DNA of 31,145 nucleotides from a virus. The notes below the pieces were generated by a model that saw only the letters and a program-made list of their open reading frames with translations, did not search any database and was not told where the DNA came from. The position numbers were made by a program, and so were the translations under genes. Position 1 is the first letter of the stretch; each line of letters opens with the position of its first letter. Of the stretch, positions 1 through 7,333 are shown in pieces. Where the stretch lies: IMG/VR virus record IMGVR_UViG_3300020122_000231, positions 1 through 31,145 of that record, one strand, 5' to 3'.

Positions 1-327
1 ATCACCCGGCCGATACTCGCGGACTGTCCGCCGCTCGCCCGTGCACCGGTACTCGCGGTAACCACCCACGAGCACGAGGCTGCTGCTCCACGCCCAGGGG
101 TGTGAGTGCACCGCATCGTTAGGATCCGAGGCGACGAAATGATGGAGGAACACGGCGGGGCCGCGTTGCTTCGTGTACGGATTCCAGCCCGCCAGGAAAT
201 ACCGCGTGAGATACGGTTGTCCGTGCGGCCGGATGTCCTCGGAGCGCAGCCGCTGTGCGAGTGCGACACACCAAGCCAGGGCCGTGTCCGCGGGCCATGT
301 GACCACGGTGAGTGGATCAGTCTCCAT
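1..327 (-). CDS. Cupin-like phage protein, 3' end beyond the window edge
   Basis: The frame is open from ATG 327 to base 1 without a stop (109 codons), so the C-terminus lies outside the window. The start overlaps the HNH gene end by 11 bp. Around residues 63-90 there is FLHHF, then HSHPWAW and a GGYREYR strand, which resembles small phage proteins with a cupin-type beta-barrel and a metal-binding histidine cluster. No function is known to me for this family. If the window is circularised, the frame continues in phase from base 31145 for 22 codons to a TGA that overlaps the small terminase start. That tail does not look like the usual cupin C-terminal half, so a short piece may be missing. 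Confidence 0.6.
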   Translation of the reverse strand, partial: METDPLTVVTWPADTALAWCVALAQRLRSEDIRPHGQPYLTRYFLAGWNPYTKQRGPAVFLHHFVASDPNDAVHSHPWAWSSSLVLVGGYREYRCTGERRTVREYRPGD

Positions 328-646
328 CGGATGCGACTCTCGGTGATCGGCGTTTCGCCTCTGCGGCCGTTTTCGCCGCGTGACACGTGACGCACAAGGC
401 TTGCGTGTTCGTCTCGACATCGAGGCCACCATCGCCGAGCGGCACGATGTGATCCCGGGTCGTGGCGACCTCGAGACCACAGGCCGCGCAGAAGGGTTGC
501 CGTCGGAACAAGGCATTCCGCCACTGTTGCAACTGCCGGCCGCGCCTGCGGGCCACCCGGTGCGGACGCTGCCAGGCCGGGCGCCGATGTACCTGGCAGC
601 CAGCTACACCGCACGTCGTACACGCACGCGGTGGAGCCATCGGCAT
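317..646 (-). CDS. HNH endonuclease
   Basis: This is a 109-aa HNH nuclease. Zinc-type CxxC pairs (CTTC near residue 10, CAAC near 55) are followed by the catalytic segment TRDHIVPLGDGG, then N-x-QALCVTCHAAKTAAE near the C-terminus. Phage HNH proteins of this size usually lie beside the terminase genes and can stimulate packaging-related cleavage. Here the terminase would follow two genes downstream if the window ends are joined, which fits that role. The ATG directly abuts the TAA of the upstream gene. Met3 is an alternative start. Confidence 0.9.
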   Translation of the reverse strand: MPMAPPRACTTCGVAGCQVHRRPAWQRPHRVARRRGRQLQQWRNALFRRQPFCAACGLEVATTRDHIVPLGDGGLDVETNTQALCVTCHAAKTAAEAKRRSPRVASDGD

Positions 647-895
647 TTAGTCGGACTCCTCGGCGCGCATCGGCAATCGTGGAGGATTCTCCTCGACGAG
701 CGCCACGGCGAAGCATTCGCTATAGATCAACGCGCCATTGGCATCGATCTTCGGTTCACCATCACGCAAGGTGTCGAGCGTGAACACGCGAATACCCCAG
801 ACGATGACATCAGCCTCGTGACCGGCCATGAATGGCGGCACGAATCCGGCGACCACGAATCCACCATCACGCGTGAACAGTTTGACCGGCTGCAT
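647..895 (-). CDS. Small conserved-type phage protein of unknown function
   Basis: This is an 82-aa protein. ATG 895 overlaps the previous stop as TGATG, which fixes the start and points to coupled translation. The N-terminal half reads FTRDGGFVVAGFVPPF and then a beta-rich VIVWGIRVF segment. This pattern is familiar from small early proteins of siphoviruses, but no function is assigned. There are no cysteines of a zinc site, no signal peptide and no membrane segment. Confidence 0.75.
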   Translation of the reverse strand: MQPVKLFTRDGGFVVAGFVPPFMAGHEADVIVWGIRVFTLDTLRDGEPKIDANGALIYSECFAVALVEENPPRLPMRAEESD

Positions 896-1563
896 CAGAG
901 GCGTCCACGCAGTACGGCCTGCTCGAGCGCCGTGAGATCCCACTGCGCCACGATGGCATAGAGCTGCCCGGCGAGATGACGCACGAGCAAGGGATCCCTC
1001 GGGGGTTTCGGCGCCCAGACCGCATCCCAGAGAATGTGATAGTTCAAGAGCGCGGCACGCGGATGCAAGTGTGGCGGCACGATCGGCACGACGGCGACCG
1101 CTTCACTCTGCCAGCCGATCCGCTCGAGCGTGCCGTTCGGCCGATAGCGTTGCGATCCGCCTTCTGGCGTCCACCGCTGTGTAAACGCCGGCAAGGTCCC
1201 AGTCGGCAAGGTGACGCGCCGCCGATGGCCGCCGCGCCAGCGGACGGCATCATCAACGAAGGTCACGCCACCATCGGCTTTCAGCGAACAGCGGCACATC
1301 CGCGCATCGGCCCGACAAATCGCCAGGCGGGGATACAGCGTGTCGTCCTGCAGACCAGCGCCCTGCATCGTCCGTCCGAGATCGAGGACCTGCTGGCCGG
1401 CGGCAATCGCCTTGTAGCCGCGCCAGAGTCCCTCGTACTCCTTGCGTTCCTCCGGCCGCGCCGCGTTGAGCACGGCATGCTTGTATTCGAGATAGGCCTT
1501 GCGGGCCTCCTGGCGGGAAATCGTCGGCGCGCCGATGCGTTCGATGTCAGCTACGGTCATCAT
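895..1563 (-). CDS. Hypothetical early phage protein
   Basis: A 222-aa protein from ATG 1563 (a second ATG follows at 1560), overlapping the preceding gene by 17 bp. The N-terminal 60 residues are helical and charged. The middle contains YPRLAICRADARMCRCSL, and the rest is arginine-rich with a likely beta core. The end is helical (LTALEQAVL). I do not recognise the family with certainty. The position among replication and recombination genes and the tight packing suggest an early accessory role. Confidence 0.65.
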   Translation of the reverse strand: MMTVADIERIGAPTISRQEARKAYLEYKHAVLNAARPEERKEYEGLWRGYKAIAAGQQVLDLGRTMQGAGLQDDTLYPRLAICRADARMCRCSLKADGGVTFVDDAVRWRGGHRRRVTLPTGTLPAFTQRWTPEGGSQRYRPNGTLERIGWQSEAVAVVPIVPPHLHPRAALLNYHILWDAVWAPKPPRDPLLVRHLAGQLYAIVAQWDLTALEQAVLRGRL

Positions 1564-1837
1564 CAGCCTCCTCGTCCTCGTCCGCTTTTTTCTGGATCTT
1601 CACTTTCACGGTCTCCTCGCCTGGTTCGAGCTGGATCTCGATGCCGTCGTGGCGATAGACCGTCTTGCCGTGTTTGTGCATCAACGCCAGCGCGGCCGTC
1701 TTGAGTTCGGCTTCCTCCTTGTTCAGCGCCATGCGGCGATCGCGCACATCGGCGTAGGCCGCGGCGATGTCCTCGAGCGGCTTGATGACGCGATCGTCCA
1801 GGCCGGGCAGATTCGCGGAGCGGGGTTGTCGGGCCAT
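1547..1837 (-). CDS. Small charged coiled-coil phage protein
   Basis: A 96-aa protein whose start directly follows the previous stop (TGAATG). Residues 15-50 form a long helix (VRDRRMALNKEEAELK), followed by a beta hairpin (VYRHDGIEIQLEPGEE) and an acidic tail rich in D and E. The shape, helix then a short strand pair, is common in small phage early proteins of unknown function. A DNA-mimic or Gam-like role is possible given the acidic end, but nothing in the sequence proves it. Confidence 0.65.
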   Translation of the reverse strand: MARQPRSANLPGLDDRVIKPLEDIAAAYADVRDRRMALNKEEAELKTAALALMHKHGKTVYRHDGIEIQLEPGEETVKVKIQKKADEDEEADDDRS

Positions 1838-1984
1838 TCAGTTCGTCTCCTTCTCGCGGAAGCATCCGCAGATCCAGTCGGCGGCCGTCAACGCCGCATA
1901 CATCGACAGGACGAGCACAATGAGCACCACGCTTTCGGCACGGCCAGGCAGTCGGGATCGGCGGAGGATCATGGCGAATCTCAT
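1838..1984 (-). CDS. Small single-pass membrane protein
   Basis: This is a 48-aa gene. Its ATG at 1984 overlaps the upstream stop as ATGA. The N-terminus is basic (RRSRLPGR), then residues 18-35 form one hydrophobic helix (VVLIVLVLSMYAALTAA), and the tail carries a CGC motif. The basic N-terminus suggests an N-in orientation. It sits between two soluble hypothetical proteins in the early operon. Function unknown. Confidence 0.55.
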   Translation of the reverse strand: MRFAMILRRSRLPGRAESVVLIVLVLSMYAALTAADWICGCFREKETN

Positions 1985-2229
1985 GGTCGCTTTGAGAACA
2001 CCACGCGTGGATGCAACGGAATCTGGGCATCACTCGGCACTTCATCGAACGTCGCACTTTCAACGAGTAGTTGGACAATCCCGCTGCGTTCCTCCACTCC
2101 TGCGGAGAGATAGCACGTATCTTCGGGAAGAGGGTTCTCCATCACCATCACCGCATCACAGCCATGTTTCATCATCTCGATGAAAATCTCCGGCGTAATT
2201 AATACCCGCCGCACTCGTCGCAGACTCAT
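1981..2229 (-). CDS. Hypothetical early protein
   Basis: An 82-aa protein beginning MSLRRVRRVLITPEIF, then an alpha-beta pattern including VMENPLPEDT. The start overlaps the end of the cold-shock gene by 4 bp (ATGA). The N-terminal pattern (RRVLITPE, then a hydrophobic helix and a GLP/PLP turn) recurs in small phage proteins, but I know no function. There is no membrane segment. Confidence 0.6.
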   Translation of the reverse strand: MSLRRVRRVLITPEIFIEMMKHGCDAVMVMENPLPEDTCYLSAGVEERSGIVQLLVESATFDEVPSDAQIPLHPRVVFSKRP

Positions 2230-2435
2230 TCGGCCTCCTCGATGGTGATGCCCTCAGCCCGTGGCCCCTTCGGCGCGTCGACGCTGGTGAACTGCACGCG
2301 GAGGCCGTGGCGGAGCAAAGCGAATGCTTCACGGACCTCGAGGCCCGACCGATGAAAGAAGTACTCGACGCCCTTGCTGTCGACGATGAACCCGTAGCCC
2401 TTCTCGTGGTTGACGTTCTTGATCGTGCCGGTCAT
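2226..2435 (-). CDS. Cold-shock domain protein (CspA-like)
   Basis: A 69-aa single cold-shock domain. The RNP1-type motif is KGYGFIV (residues 12-18) and the RNP2-type motif is VEYFFHRS (23-30), with the expected five-strand beta-barrel length. Such proteins bind single-stranded RNA or DNA and melt secondary structure. The N-terminal MTGTIKNVNHEKG is close to the family pattern MxGTVKWFNxxKG, with the usual W-F pair replaced by N-V. The start overlaps the upstream stop as ATGA. In a phage early operon it may act as an RNA chaperone or antiterminator. Confidence 0.88.
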   Translation of the reverse strand: MTGTIKNVNHEKGYGFIVDSKGVEYFFHRSGLEVREAFALLRHGLRVQFTSVDAPKGPRAEGITIEEAE

Positions 2436-2659
2436 CGCGCCGCCTCCTGTCCGAGATCGATCCACCGTATGAGATAGCGCGCCTGTTCCTGCGTGCGGTT
2501 CAGGATCAGGCCTTCGGCCAGGGCCGCCGCTTCGATCTCGGAGACGAGCAGGTAGTAATGGGTTCCCGCCACCGCGGGCATCCACGGTTCGGCGTCCGGT
2601 GGGCGTCTCGAGGCGGCGACGCGCGCCGCGAGTCGCGCCGCTATCGTGGTCCGTGGCAT
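2432..2659 (-). CDS. Hypothetical small early protein
   Basis: A 75-aa gene overlapping the upstream gene by 19 bp. The N-terminus is basic and alanine-rich (TTIAARLAARVAASRRPP). A strand-helix segment, HYYLLVSEIEAAALAEGL, and a helix ending in YLIRWIDLGQEAA follow. No family is recognised. Its place between a CxxC protein and the cold-shock gene, both overlapping it, supports it as a real coding gene. Confidence 0.5.
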   Translation of the reverse strand: MPRTTIAARLAARVAASRRPPDAEPWMPAVAGTHYYLLVSEIEAAALAEGLILNRTQEQARYLIRWIDLGQEAAR

Positions 2660-2865
2660 GGTGCCTCATGGGAATCCTTATCGTTGAAGTGCTGATCGTG
2701 AAACGTGACCGCGTGATCAATCGCTTGCCGCGTGAGAAAGGCGTCAACGTCGGCCGTCGTGTCGTCGACCACAGAGACGCGCCAGCCGCACGCGCCACAG
2801 GTCGCATAGCCGCGGATCCGGCCGGGCCCATTGGCCTCGAACGTGAGCCGATACTCCGTGCTCAT
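2641..2865 (-). CDS. Small CxxC-containing protein
   Basis: A 74-aa protein. It has a CGAC pair at residues 23-26 and further His/Cys residues toward the end (HDQHF, PCHGP), suggesting a small zinc-binding fold. The start at 2865 overlaps the RusA gene stop by 4 bp (ATGA), which fixes it. Function unknown. Confidence 0.6.
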   Translation of the reverse strand: MSTEYRLTFEANGPGRIRGYATCGACGWRVSVVDDTTADVDAFLTRQAIDHAVTFHDQHFNDKDSHEAPCHGPR

Positions 2866-3353
2866 CGGCGATCGTCCGTGCCGAAAAACGGGAGCGGCAC
2901 ATCCCAGAAGGCCGGCGCCAGGCCGTCGCAGCGTTCGACGCGCACGTCCACGTGCGGCACCTCGGCGGCCTCGGCATACAGTTTCGCCGCGAGCAGTTCG
3001 ACGATCTGCGCATCGTCGCGAAAGACGACCTGCGAGAGCGCGTCCTGAATCGCGCGCACGCACTTATCGAGATCCGGCGTCTTGATGTGTGAGCGGACCG
3101 TCCGCGCCAACGATTTCGGCCGCGGCAGGTAGAACGCGACCGTCAAGCGCACGGCGCCGAGGAGCACGGACTGTTCGACGGGCGGCAGGCCGGCGATCGC
3201 CCGGTTCGCCGCCTCGGCCACGAGCTGCTGCCAGCCTTTGAGGTTCTTGTTCGCGTCGGTGATGATCGGCCGGGTCCAGCCCTTCGGCGTAAAGGCGCGT
3301 TTGCTGCCGGCCTGCTGCGCCACGCCGTTGATCCGAAATTCCAGAGCGGTCAT
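2862..3353 (-). CDS. rusA: RusA-family Holliday junction resolvase
   Basis: The 163-aa length fits phage RusA (about 120-165 aa). RusA is a dimeric, metal-dependent endonuclease that cuts Holliday junctions. The acidic core is visible: TPDLDKCVRAIQDAL (Asp94, Asp96, Asp104) then VVFRDDAQIVEL (Asp113, Asp114), the family arrangement of D-x-D/N, a helix and DD-x-Q. A lysine-rich N-terminal part (GSKRAF, NKNLKGW) also fits. It lies downstream of the exonuclease and zinc-ribbon genes, so the early operon carries a full recombination or DNA-processing set. ATGA overlaps on both sides. Confidence 0.9.
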   Translation of the reverse strand: MTALEFRINGVAQQAGSKRAFTPKGWTRPIITDANKNLKGWQQLVAEAANRAIAGLPPVEQSVLLGAVRLTVAFYLPRPKSLARTVRSHIKTPDLDKCVRAIQDALSQVVFRDDAQIVELLAAKLYAEAAEVPHVDVRVERCDGLAPAFWDVPLPFFGTDDRR

Positions 3354-3613
3354 TCGTCACCGGCCTGGCGGCGCCGCCAATCGAGCGGCAGGACATCGTT
3401 GCCGATCGTACGGATGGACATGAACGGCGTCAGCGGCACGGGCGCGAGTGGCACGAGCTCGGGCAGATCGGGCGGGGCCGCGCCTTCGCAACATTCGCCG
3501 CGGACCTTTTCAATCTTGCCGATCGTGAACACCAGCACCGGCGCGCCGAGCTCGAGGACGCGGCCACAACGGCCACAGCGTCGGGGATACTTCACGCGTT
3601 CCCACGTCACCAT
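3350..3613 (-). CDS. Zinc-ribbon-type small protein
   Basis: An 87-aa protein. The N-terminal CGRC (residues 13-16) and a later ECCEG segment form a likely zinc ribbon, followed by a proline-rich stretch and a short helix ending in LDWRRRQAG. The start at 3613 overlaps the previous gene by 7 bp. Small zinc proteins of this kind are common in phage replication modules. No specific function can be assigned. Confidence 0.6.
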   Translation of the reverse strand: MVTWERVKYPRRCGRCGRVLELGAPVLVFTIGKIEKVRGECCEGAAPPDLPELVPLAPVPLTPFMSIRTIGNDVLPLDWRRRQAGDE

Positions 3614-3855
3614 GACTCGTCCGCCTCTTCGCGGAGCCGCGCCTCGATGGCGTGCTGATGTCGCAGGTACCAGCAGATCCGCTCGATGCAATCCTCGAGA
3701 TCGTCCGCGCAGCGGCGGGCGTGCGGGCAGCAATCGGCCCGCCCTGGCGTGTGGCGGCAGTGGCGTTGCCGCATCGCCAGGGCCTTCTCCACTTCCTCCG
3801 CGGTGAACGCGGGGGCCAACGGGTCGTAGTCGCCGACGAGGTTATAGGCGCCCAC
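3607..3855 (-). CDS. Cysteine-rich helical protein
   Basis: An 82-aa protein with seven or so cysteines between residues 33 and 61 (RHC, DCCPHARRC, DCIERIC), set in helices rich in Arg and Glu. It may bind a metal. The N-terminal YDPLAPAFTAEEVEKAL looks like a linker and helix. It overlaps the replication-type gene by 14 bp. Function unknown. Confidence 0.55.
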   Translation of the reverse strand: MGAYNLVGDYDPLAPAFTAEEVEKALAMRQRHCRHTPGRADCCPHARRCADDLEDCIERICWYLRHQHAIEARLREEADESW

Positions 3856-4441
3856 GGAGTTTCTCCCTCCGGTATTTCTTCTTGTTAGCCGCGAGGACCT
3901 GCTGGACCGTGCTGCGTTTGGTACTAGTAGCTAGGGCATTTGTTCTTGACTCCGACTCCGGATCAAGACTCCGGATACAAGACTCCGACTCCGGATCAAG
4001 ACGTTTTGGCACCGTGGCGGCACCGTTCCCCTCCGGTGCTCGCACGGTGCTCGCATGGTGCGTGTCTGGTGCAGGCTTCTTCGGCGGAGGGGGAATGACA
4101 CTCGACGGCTCGTTCACATGCGGGTGTTGGTGCTTCGGGAACGTCGTGATCGCAATGTACGTGTCGCCGTTGACGGTGTAGCGCACGATGAAGCCGTGCG
4201 CCGCGAGCGTGATCAGCAGCTGGTCCACATCGACGTCGTCGTACGGGAACAGCTCGGCTTTGATCCGCTTCGGCCGATCCTCCAATCGGCCACTGCGATC
4301 GGCGAGCAGCCAGAGGCCCTCGTAACACAGCCGCACGGCGAACGCCGCCGCGGGCATCGGCGCCGCCGTCTCGGGCGGGCGGAGTTCCGCGAGTCCCTCA
4401 TTTTTGAAAAATCCCGGTTTCAGCATCCGTGCCCGTGCCAT
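3842..4441 (-). CDS. Phage replication-type protein, winged-helix N-terminal domain
   Basis: A 199-aa protein. The first 105 residues match a pattern frequent in phage replication genes: MARARMLKPGFFKNE, then LWLLADRSGRLEDRPKRIK, LFPYDDVDVDQLL, and FPKHQHPH. I read this as a winged-helix DNA-binding domain of replication-initiation type. The C-terminal half is low complexity, with a duplicated LDPESES and a basic end (NKKKYRREKLRGRL). The start is supported by an AAGGG ribosome site 8 nt upstream. It is the best candidate here for recruiting host replication proteins, but no helicase or loader gene is seen. Confidence 0.7.
   Translation of the reverse strand: MARARMLKPGFFKNEGLAELRPPETAAPMPAAAFAVRLCYEGLWLLADRSGRLEDRPKRIKAELFPYDDVDVDQLLITLAAHGFIVRYTVNGDTYIAITTFPKHQHPHVNEPSSVIPPPPKKPAPDTHHASTVRAPEGNGAATVPKRLDPESESCIRSLDPESESRTNALATSTKRSTVQQVLAANKKKYRREKLRGRL
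3948..4000 (-). repeat. 33-bp period direct repeat inside the replication-type gene
   Basis: The 20-mer GACTCCGACTCCGGATCAAG occurs at 3948-3967 and again, identical, at 3981-4000 (plus-strand reading), with a related CTCCGGATACAAG piece between. In the minus-strand protein this gives two copies of LDPESES separated by CIRS, in a disordered linker. In-frame repeats like this can expand or contract. Confidence 0.85.
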
Positions 4442-4473
4442 CTCGCTGCCCTTCAGCTCATTGGGTTACGTGT

Positions 4474-4740
4474 TCAACTGGACGACGTCGAGATACCGGT
4501 CCGCCGGCGCCAGGTGGCGGCGTCAGGACACGTCGCAAAATGCGTCGTTGTGGTCGTGGAATCGAGGACCTGTACTTCGCGCTCGGGCCCATACAGCGGC
4601 GGTTGGATCCGCACCGGGTCGATCGGCGGATTGAACGGCATCGCTCGCCCACTCTTGACCACGGTGGCCCACTCGATCGGCGCGCCGCAGCTCCGACAGA
4701 CGCCCGGCCGGCGCGTGTCCGCATAGACCTCGATCAGCAT
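4474..4740 (-). CDS. Zinc-finger-type small early protein
   Basis: An 88-aa protein. Near the N-terminus CRSCGAPIEWA contains a CxxC, followed by SGRAMPFNPP, and at residue 71 a further Cys in HFATCPDA. The layout of CxxC, then K-S-G-R-x-M-P, then H...C matches a small phage zinc-finger protein often found near replication genes. Function unknown. The start overlaps the previous gene by 7 bp. Confidence 0.65.
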   Translation of the reverse strand: MLIEVYADTRRPGVCRSCGAPIEWATVVKSGRAMPFNPPIDPVRIQPPLYGPEREVQVLDSTTTTTHFATCPDAATWRRRTGISTSSS

Positions 4741-4961
4741 CGGCGCCTCCGTTCACAGCCGGGCGGCACGCCGAACAGTTGCCAGCCCGGGGACTCCCGG
4801 CCGCAGACCGTGCACCTCAGATAGATCCGTGAGGGCGTATCACGCTGTTCCCAGACATGGCGGCCGCGGCAGGGCGTCGTCGCGACCCAGTACACGCGCA
4901 GGCAGATTGCGAAGGCGATGACGGAGTACGCCGCCAGGATGAACAGGAGCATCCACATCAT
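4734..4961 (-). CDS. Small membrane protein with a cytosolic or periplasmic CxxC
   Basis: A 75-aa gene starting at ATG 4961, overlapping the upstream stop as ATGA. Residues 2-27 are one hydrophobic helix (MWMLLFILAAYSVIAFAI). Four cysteines follow the helix, including CTVC near residue 50. Topology is probably a single anchor with a small metal-binding domain. No family is recognised. Confidence 0.55.
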   Translation of the reverse strand: MMWMLLFILAAYSVIAFAICLRVYWVATTPCRGRHVWEQRDTPSRIYLRCTVCGRESPGWQLFGVPPGCERRRRC

Positions 4962-5236
4962 CGATCCGCCTTCGGCGCCGGCGGATCGAACCAGCGCCAG
5001 CACCAGCGACACTGCCACTGCGGCGGGACGGCCTCGTCGTCGAGAAACGCCGCCATACTGCCCGTAGGAGCACCTTTTGTCCGTTCGTGATGGCCGCCTT
5101 TCCAGCCGGGACACCAACTGCCCCACGATCGCGGATCGGCGTCGAGCTTCACCGCGGCTTCGCCTGGCCGTTCGTTCTGCCGGCGATCACGCTCGAACGC
5201 ATCCTGCGCCCGGTTCCGCTCGTCGCGGCGGCTCAT
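4958..5236 (-). CDS. Hypothetical protein with Trp/Cys-rich C-terminus
   Basis: A 92-aa protein. ATG 5236 overlaps the previous stop as ATGA. The N-terminus is a charged helix (MSRRDERNRAQDAFERDRRQ). The centre and end contain WGSWCPGWKGG and QCRWCWRWF, a CxxC-like cluster among tryptophans that may bind zinc. No match to a known family that I can state. Confidence 0.55.
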   Translation of the reverse strand: MSRRDERNRAQDAFERDRRQNERPGEAAVKLDADPRSWGSWCPGWKGGHHERTKGAPTGSMAAFLDDEAVPPQWQCRWCWRWFDPPAPKADR

Positions 5237-5346
5237 TTGCTCGCGTCCCGTTGCGCGAGGAGCTCGGCGCGGGCGGCCTGCAGGGCGGCAATCTTGTCGT
5301 CGAGCGCCTTGATGGCCTTGTCGAGAATCGTCAGACGTTTGCTCAT
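5233..5346 (-). CDS. 37-aa coiled-coil mini-protein
   Basis: ATG 5346 overlaps the exonuclease stop as ATGA, and its own stop overlaps the next ATG in the same way. The protein is one amphipathic helix with heptad-like leucines and isoleucines (LTILDKAIKALDDKIAALQ), so it may form a coiled coil. The tight coupling on both sides is the main evidence that it is translated. Confidence 0.5.
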   Translation of the reverse strand: MSKRLTILDKAIKALDDKIAALQAARAELLAQRDASK

Positions 5347-6329
5347 AGCCGCGTGATCTCCAAGGTGAAACGGCCCTTCGGATCGGTGATCGTGTATTGC
5401 TTCTTGAGATCAGCCGGCAGATCCACCCGCGATTGTTTGCCCCACTTGCCGACGACCTGAAACGGCCCGACGATGCCGGCCTCGACGCCGCGGAGGCGGG
5501 CCTTGACGTCCTTGTCGATCGCGTCGTACTCGTCCGCCGCGGCCTTGAGCGTTTCGCGCTTCTCGAGCGCGGCCTCGAGGTCGGGATCACTGAGCACGGT
5601 GGCGCCGACGGCGGACAGGGGCGGATTGCACGTATGGCCGTACCACGCGCAGACCCGACACTCGCCGGGATCGTCCGTCAGGAAATCCGGCAGCGTCCCC
5701 GCCGCGACGTGGTCGAGCGCTCGCTCGGCCCGCAGGAGAAAATCCTCCATCCGATCGAGATGCCGCTCGAGCTCCACGGGCAACAGGCGCGGAATGCCCG
5801 ACCGGTCGAGGAGCAGGAACCCGAACGGCTGGCCGGCGCCGTAGAGATACGCCAGGAGCTGATAGCCGCCGCCCCGCGTCCAGGGATTGCCGAACAGATC
5901 GTCAAAGGTCTCGATCCGATCGACCATCATCGGCGACCAGGCCTTGACCTCGAGCGGCGCCGTGACGCCGTCCACGCGCAATTGGGCATCGACCTTGCCG
6001 ACGATCGCCGCCCGGCCTTTGTGGTCCTTGAGCGTGAAGCGTTCCTGTTGCCCGATGACGGTGAAGGGGGGTTCGGCATCGCGGCCGATGCGCGTCAGGT
6101 CGGCGAGGAGATCGCGCTCGCGATCATCGCCGCGGCGGAACTTCGCGAGGACTTCCGGCGGCCAGGGCGGCAGGCGTTCGGGCTGGGTGAGCTCGTAGAC
6201 CATCCGCCGTTCGCAGACGCGCCAGGCGCTCGCATACACGTAGGCGTGTGGCGTCTGCGGCCGGCTCGTCGCGGCCAGGTACCCGGCCCAATTCGCGCTG
6301 ATCAGATCCGCGATCGCGTCGGGGGTCAT
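5343..6329 (-). CDS. PD-(D/E)XK exonuclease with Cas4/AddB-type Fe-S site
   Basis: A 328-aa nuclease. The catalytic motifs are Asp114 in GKVDAQ, Glu127-x-Lys129 in PLEVKAW, and Gln157 with Tyr161 in GGGYQLLAYLYG. One cysteine near the N-terminus (Cys39, WRVCERR) and three after the nuclease core (Cys224, 227, 234 in ECRVCAWYGHTC) give the four-cysteine arrangement that binds a 4Fe-4S cluster in Cas4 and AddB. It probably resects DNA ends for phage recombination. The C-terminal 90 residues contain a coiled coil. It begins 3 nt after the zinc-ribbon gene, so the two are likely made together. Confidence 0.85.
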   Translation of the reverse strand: MTPDAIADLISANWAGYLAATSRPQTPHAYVYASAWRVCERRMVYELTQPERLPPWPPEVLAKFRRGDDRERDLLADLTRIGRDAEPPFTVIGQQERFTLKDHKGRAAIVGKVDAQLRVDGVTAPLEVKAWSPMMVDRIETFDDLFGNPWTRGGGYQLLAYLYGAGQPFGFLLLDRSGIPRLLPVELERHLDRMEDFLLRAERALDHVAAGTLPDFLTDDPGECRVCAWYGHTCNPPLSAVGATVLSDPDLEAALEKRETLKAAADEYDAIDKDVKARLRGVEAGIVGPFQVVGKWGKQSRVDLPADLKKQYTITDPKGRFTLEITRL

Positions 6330-6332
6330 CGG

Positions 6333-7301
6333 CTACCCCTCCGCGCCGGGTTCCCGTTCTTTCTTGCCGAACACTTCGTCAGCCGTCGGTGGGCCCGAGA
6401 CACTCGCGGCCGGCCATGTGCCATCAAGGGCGACCGACTTCGCGGGCGATGCGCTCGAGGCCGGGGCTGCGGCCGCCTTGGCCTGCTGCTCGGCGACCCA
6501 CTTGTCAGCATTGACGATGAACTTTTGCTGCGGATGTTTGTTGTAGTTCGGACAGCCATAGAAGGCGGCGCGGCCATCCTTCGCCGGCCGATAGACGCCT
6601 TTCGCCTGGCAATGCGGACAGACCGGCGGATCGACGGCCGGCGCTTTGCTCGAGGCGCCGCCGAGGCGTTCATCACGCGTGCCGAATCCGCGGCCGCGGC
6701 GACAGTCCTCGATCCGTTTCGGCGTCCCTTCCCATGCGCGGATCAGATCCTCGGCCGGGACGCTCTTCATGCCGGCGAGCTCGCGGGTGATGTTGCCGTC
6801 CAGATTCGCTCGTGCGGCCTTGCGGACCGCGAGATCGAGATCGAGGCCGTGCTTGTCGCGGCAGAAATCATCCGTCGACGAGCGGCCGCCTTCGACGGCC
6901 TCGAGCGTCTGGCCGGTGAGCTTGCAGCGACCCGAGCCGCCGATGATGTAGTGGAACACGGCCGGGTCGGTGCCCGTGACCTTCTCGGGCGGCGTGACGC
7001 CGAACACCTCGATCCCCCACAGGTCGCGCACGCGATCGGCGCCACAGTCCTGCAGGTACCCGACGACCTGGCCGCCCTGTTCATCGGGTGACTTGAACAA
7101 CAACCAATCGGGCGGACTCGTGGCGCGGATCGCCGCCGAGCGCAGCGTCGTGATGACCTGCACGCGAGCCTCGATGATCTCGAGGGCCGCGCCTTTGAGC
7201 GCGGCGAGCTCGCCGACGGTCACCGGGATGGCCGGCTGGCGCAACGCGAGCGCGGTCTCGGTGTCGGGCGGGTCCATGTCGATCGTGTCGGGCGTAGTCA
7301 T
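6333..7301 (-). CDS. Zinc-ribbon protein paired with exonuclease; candidate recombination mediator
   Basis: A 322-aa protein. The start at 7301 is preferred because an AAAGGG site lies 9 nt before it; ATG 7307 has only 3 nt spacing. Residues 30-190 form a conserved-looking domain with WLLFKSPDEQGGQ, CKLTGQTLE and VRKAARANLDGNITRELAG. A zinc ribbon follows (CPHC at 228-231, YGCPNYNKHP at 249-258), then a low-complexity tail. The position just before a Cas4-like exonuclease is where phages usually encode a single-strand annealing protein. That role is inferred, since I do not recognise RecT, Erf, Red-beta or Sak motifs. Confidence 0.6.
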   Translation of the reverse strand: MTTPDTIDMDPPDTETALALRQPAIPVTVGELAALKGAALEIIEARVQVITTLRSAAIRATSPPDWLLFKSPDEQGGQVVGYLQDCGADRVRDLWGIEVFGVTPPEKVTGTDPAVFHYIIGGSGRCKLTGQTLEAVEGGRSSTDDFCRDKHGLDLDLAVRKAARANLDGNITRELAGMKSVPAEDLIRAWEGTPKRIEDCRRGRGFGTRDERLGGASSKAPAVDPPVCPHCQAKGVYRPAKDGRAAFYGCPNYNKHPQQKFIVNADKWVAEQQAKAAAAPASSASPAKSVALDGTWPAASVSGPPTADEVFGKKEREPGAEG

Positions 7302-7333
7302 AACCATCTGCCCTTTCGAGGAGGAACGCGGAG

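Noticed and set aside
5397-7091. 564-aa plus-strand open frame
   Set aside because: Antisense to the exonuclease and zinc-ribbon genes, which have recognisable motifs and tight operon spacing.
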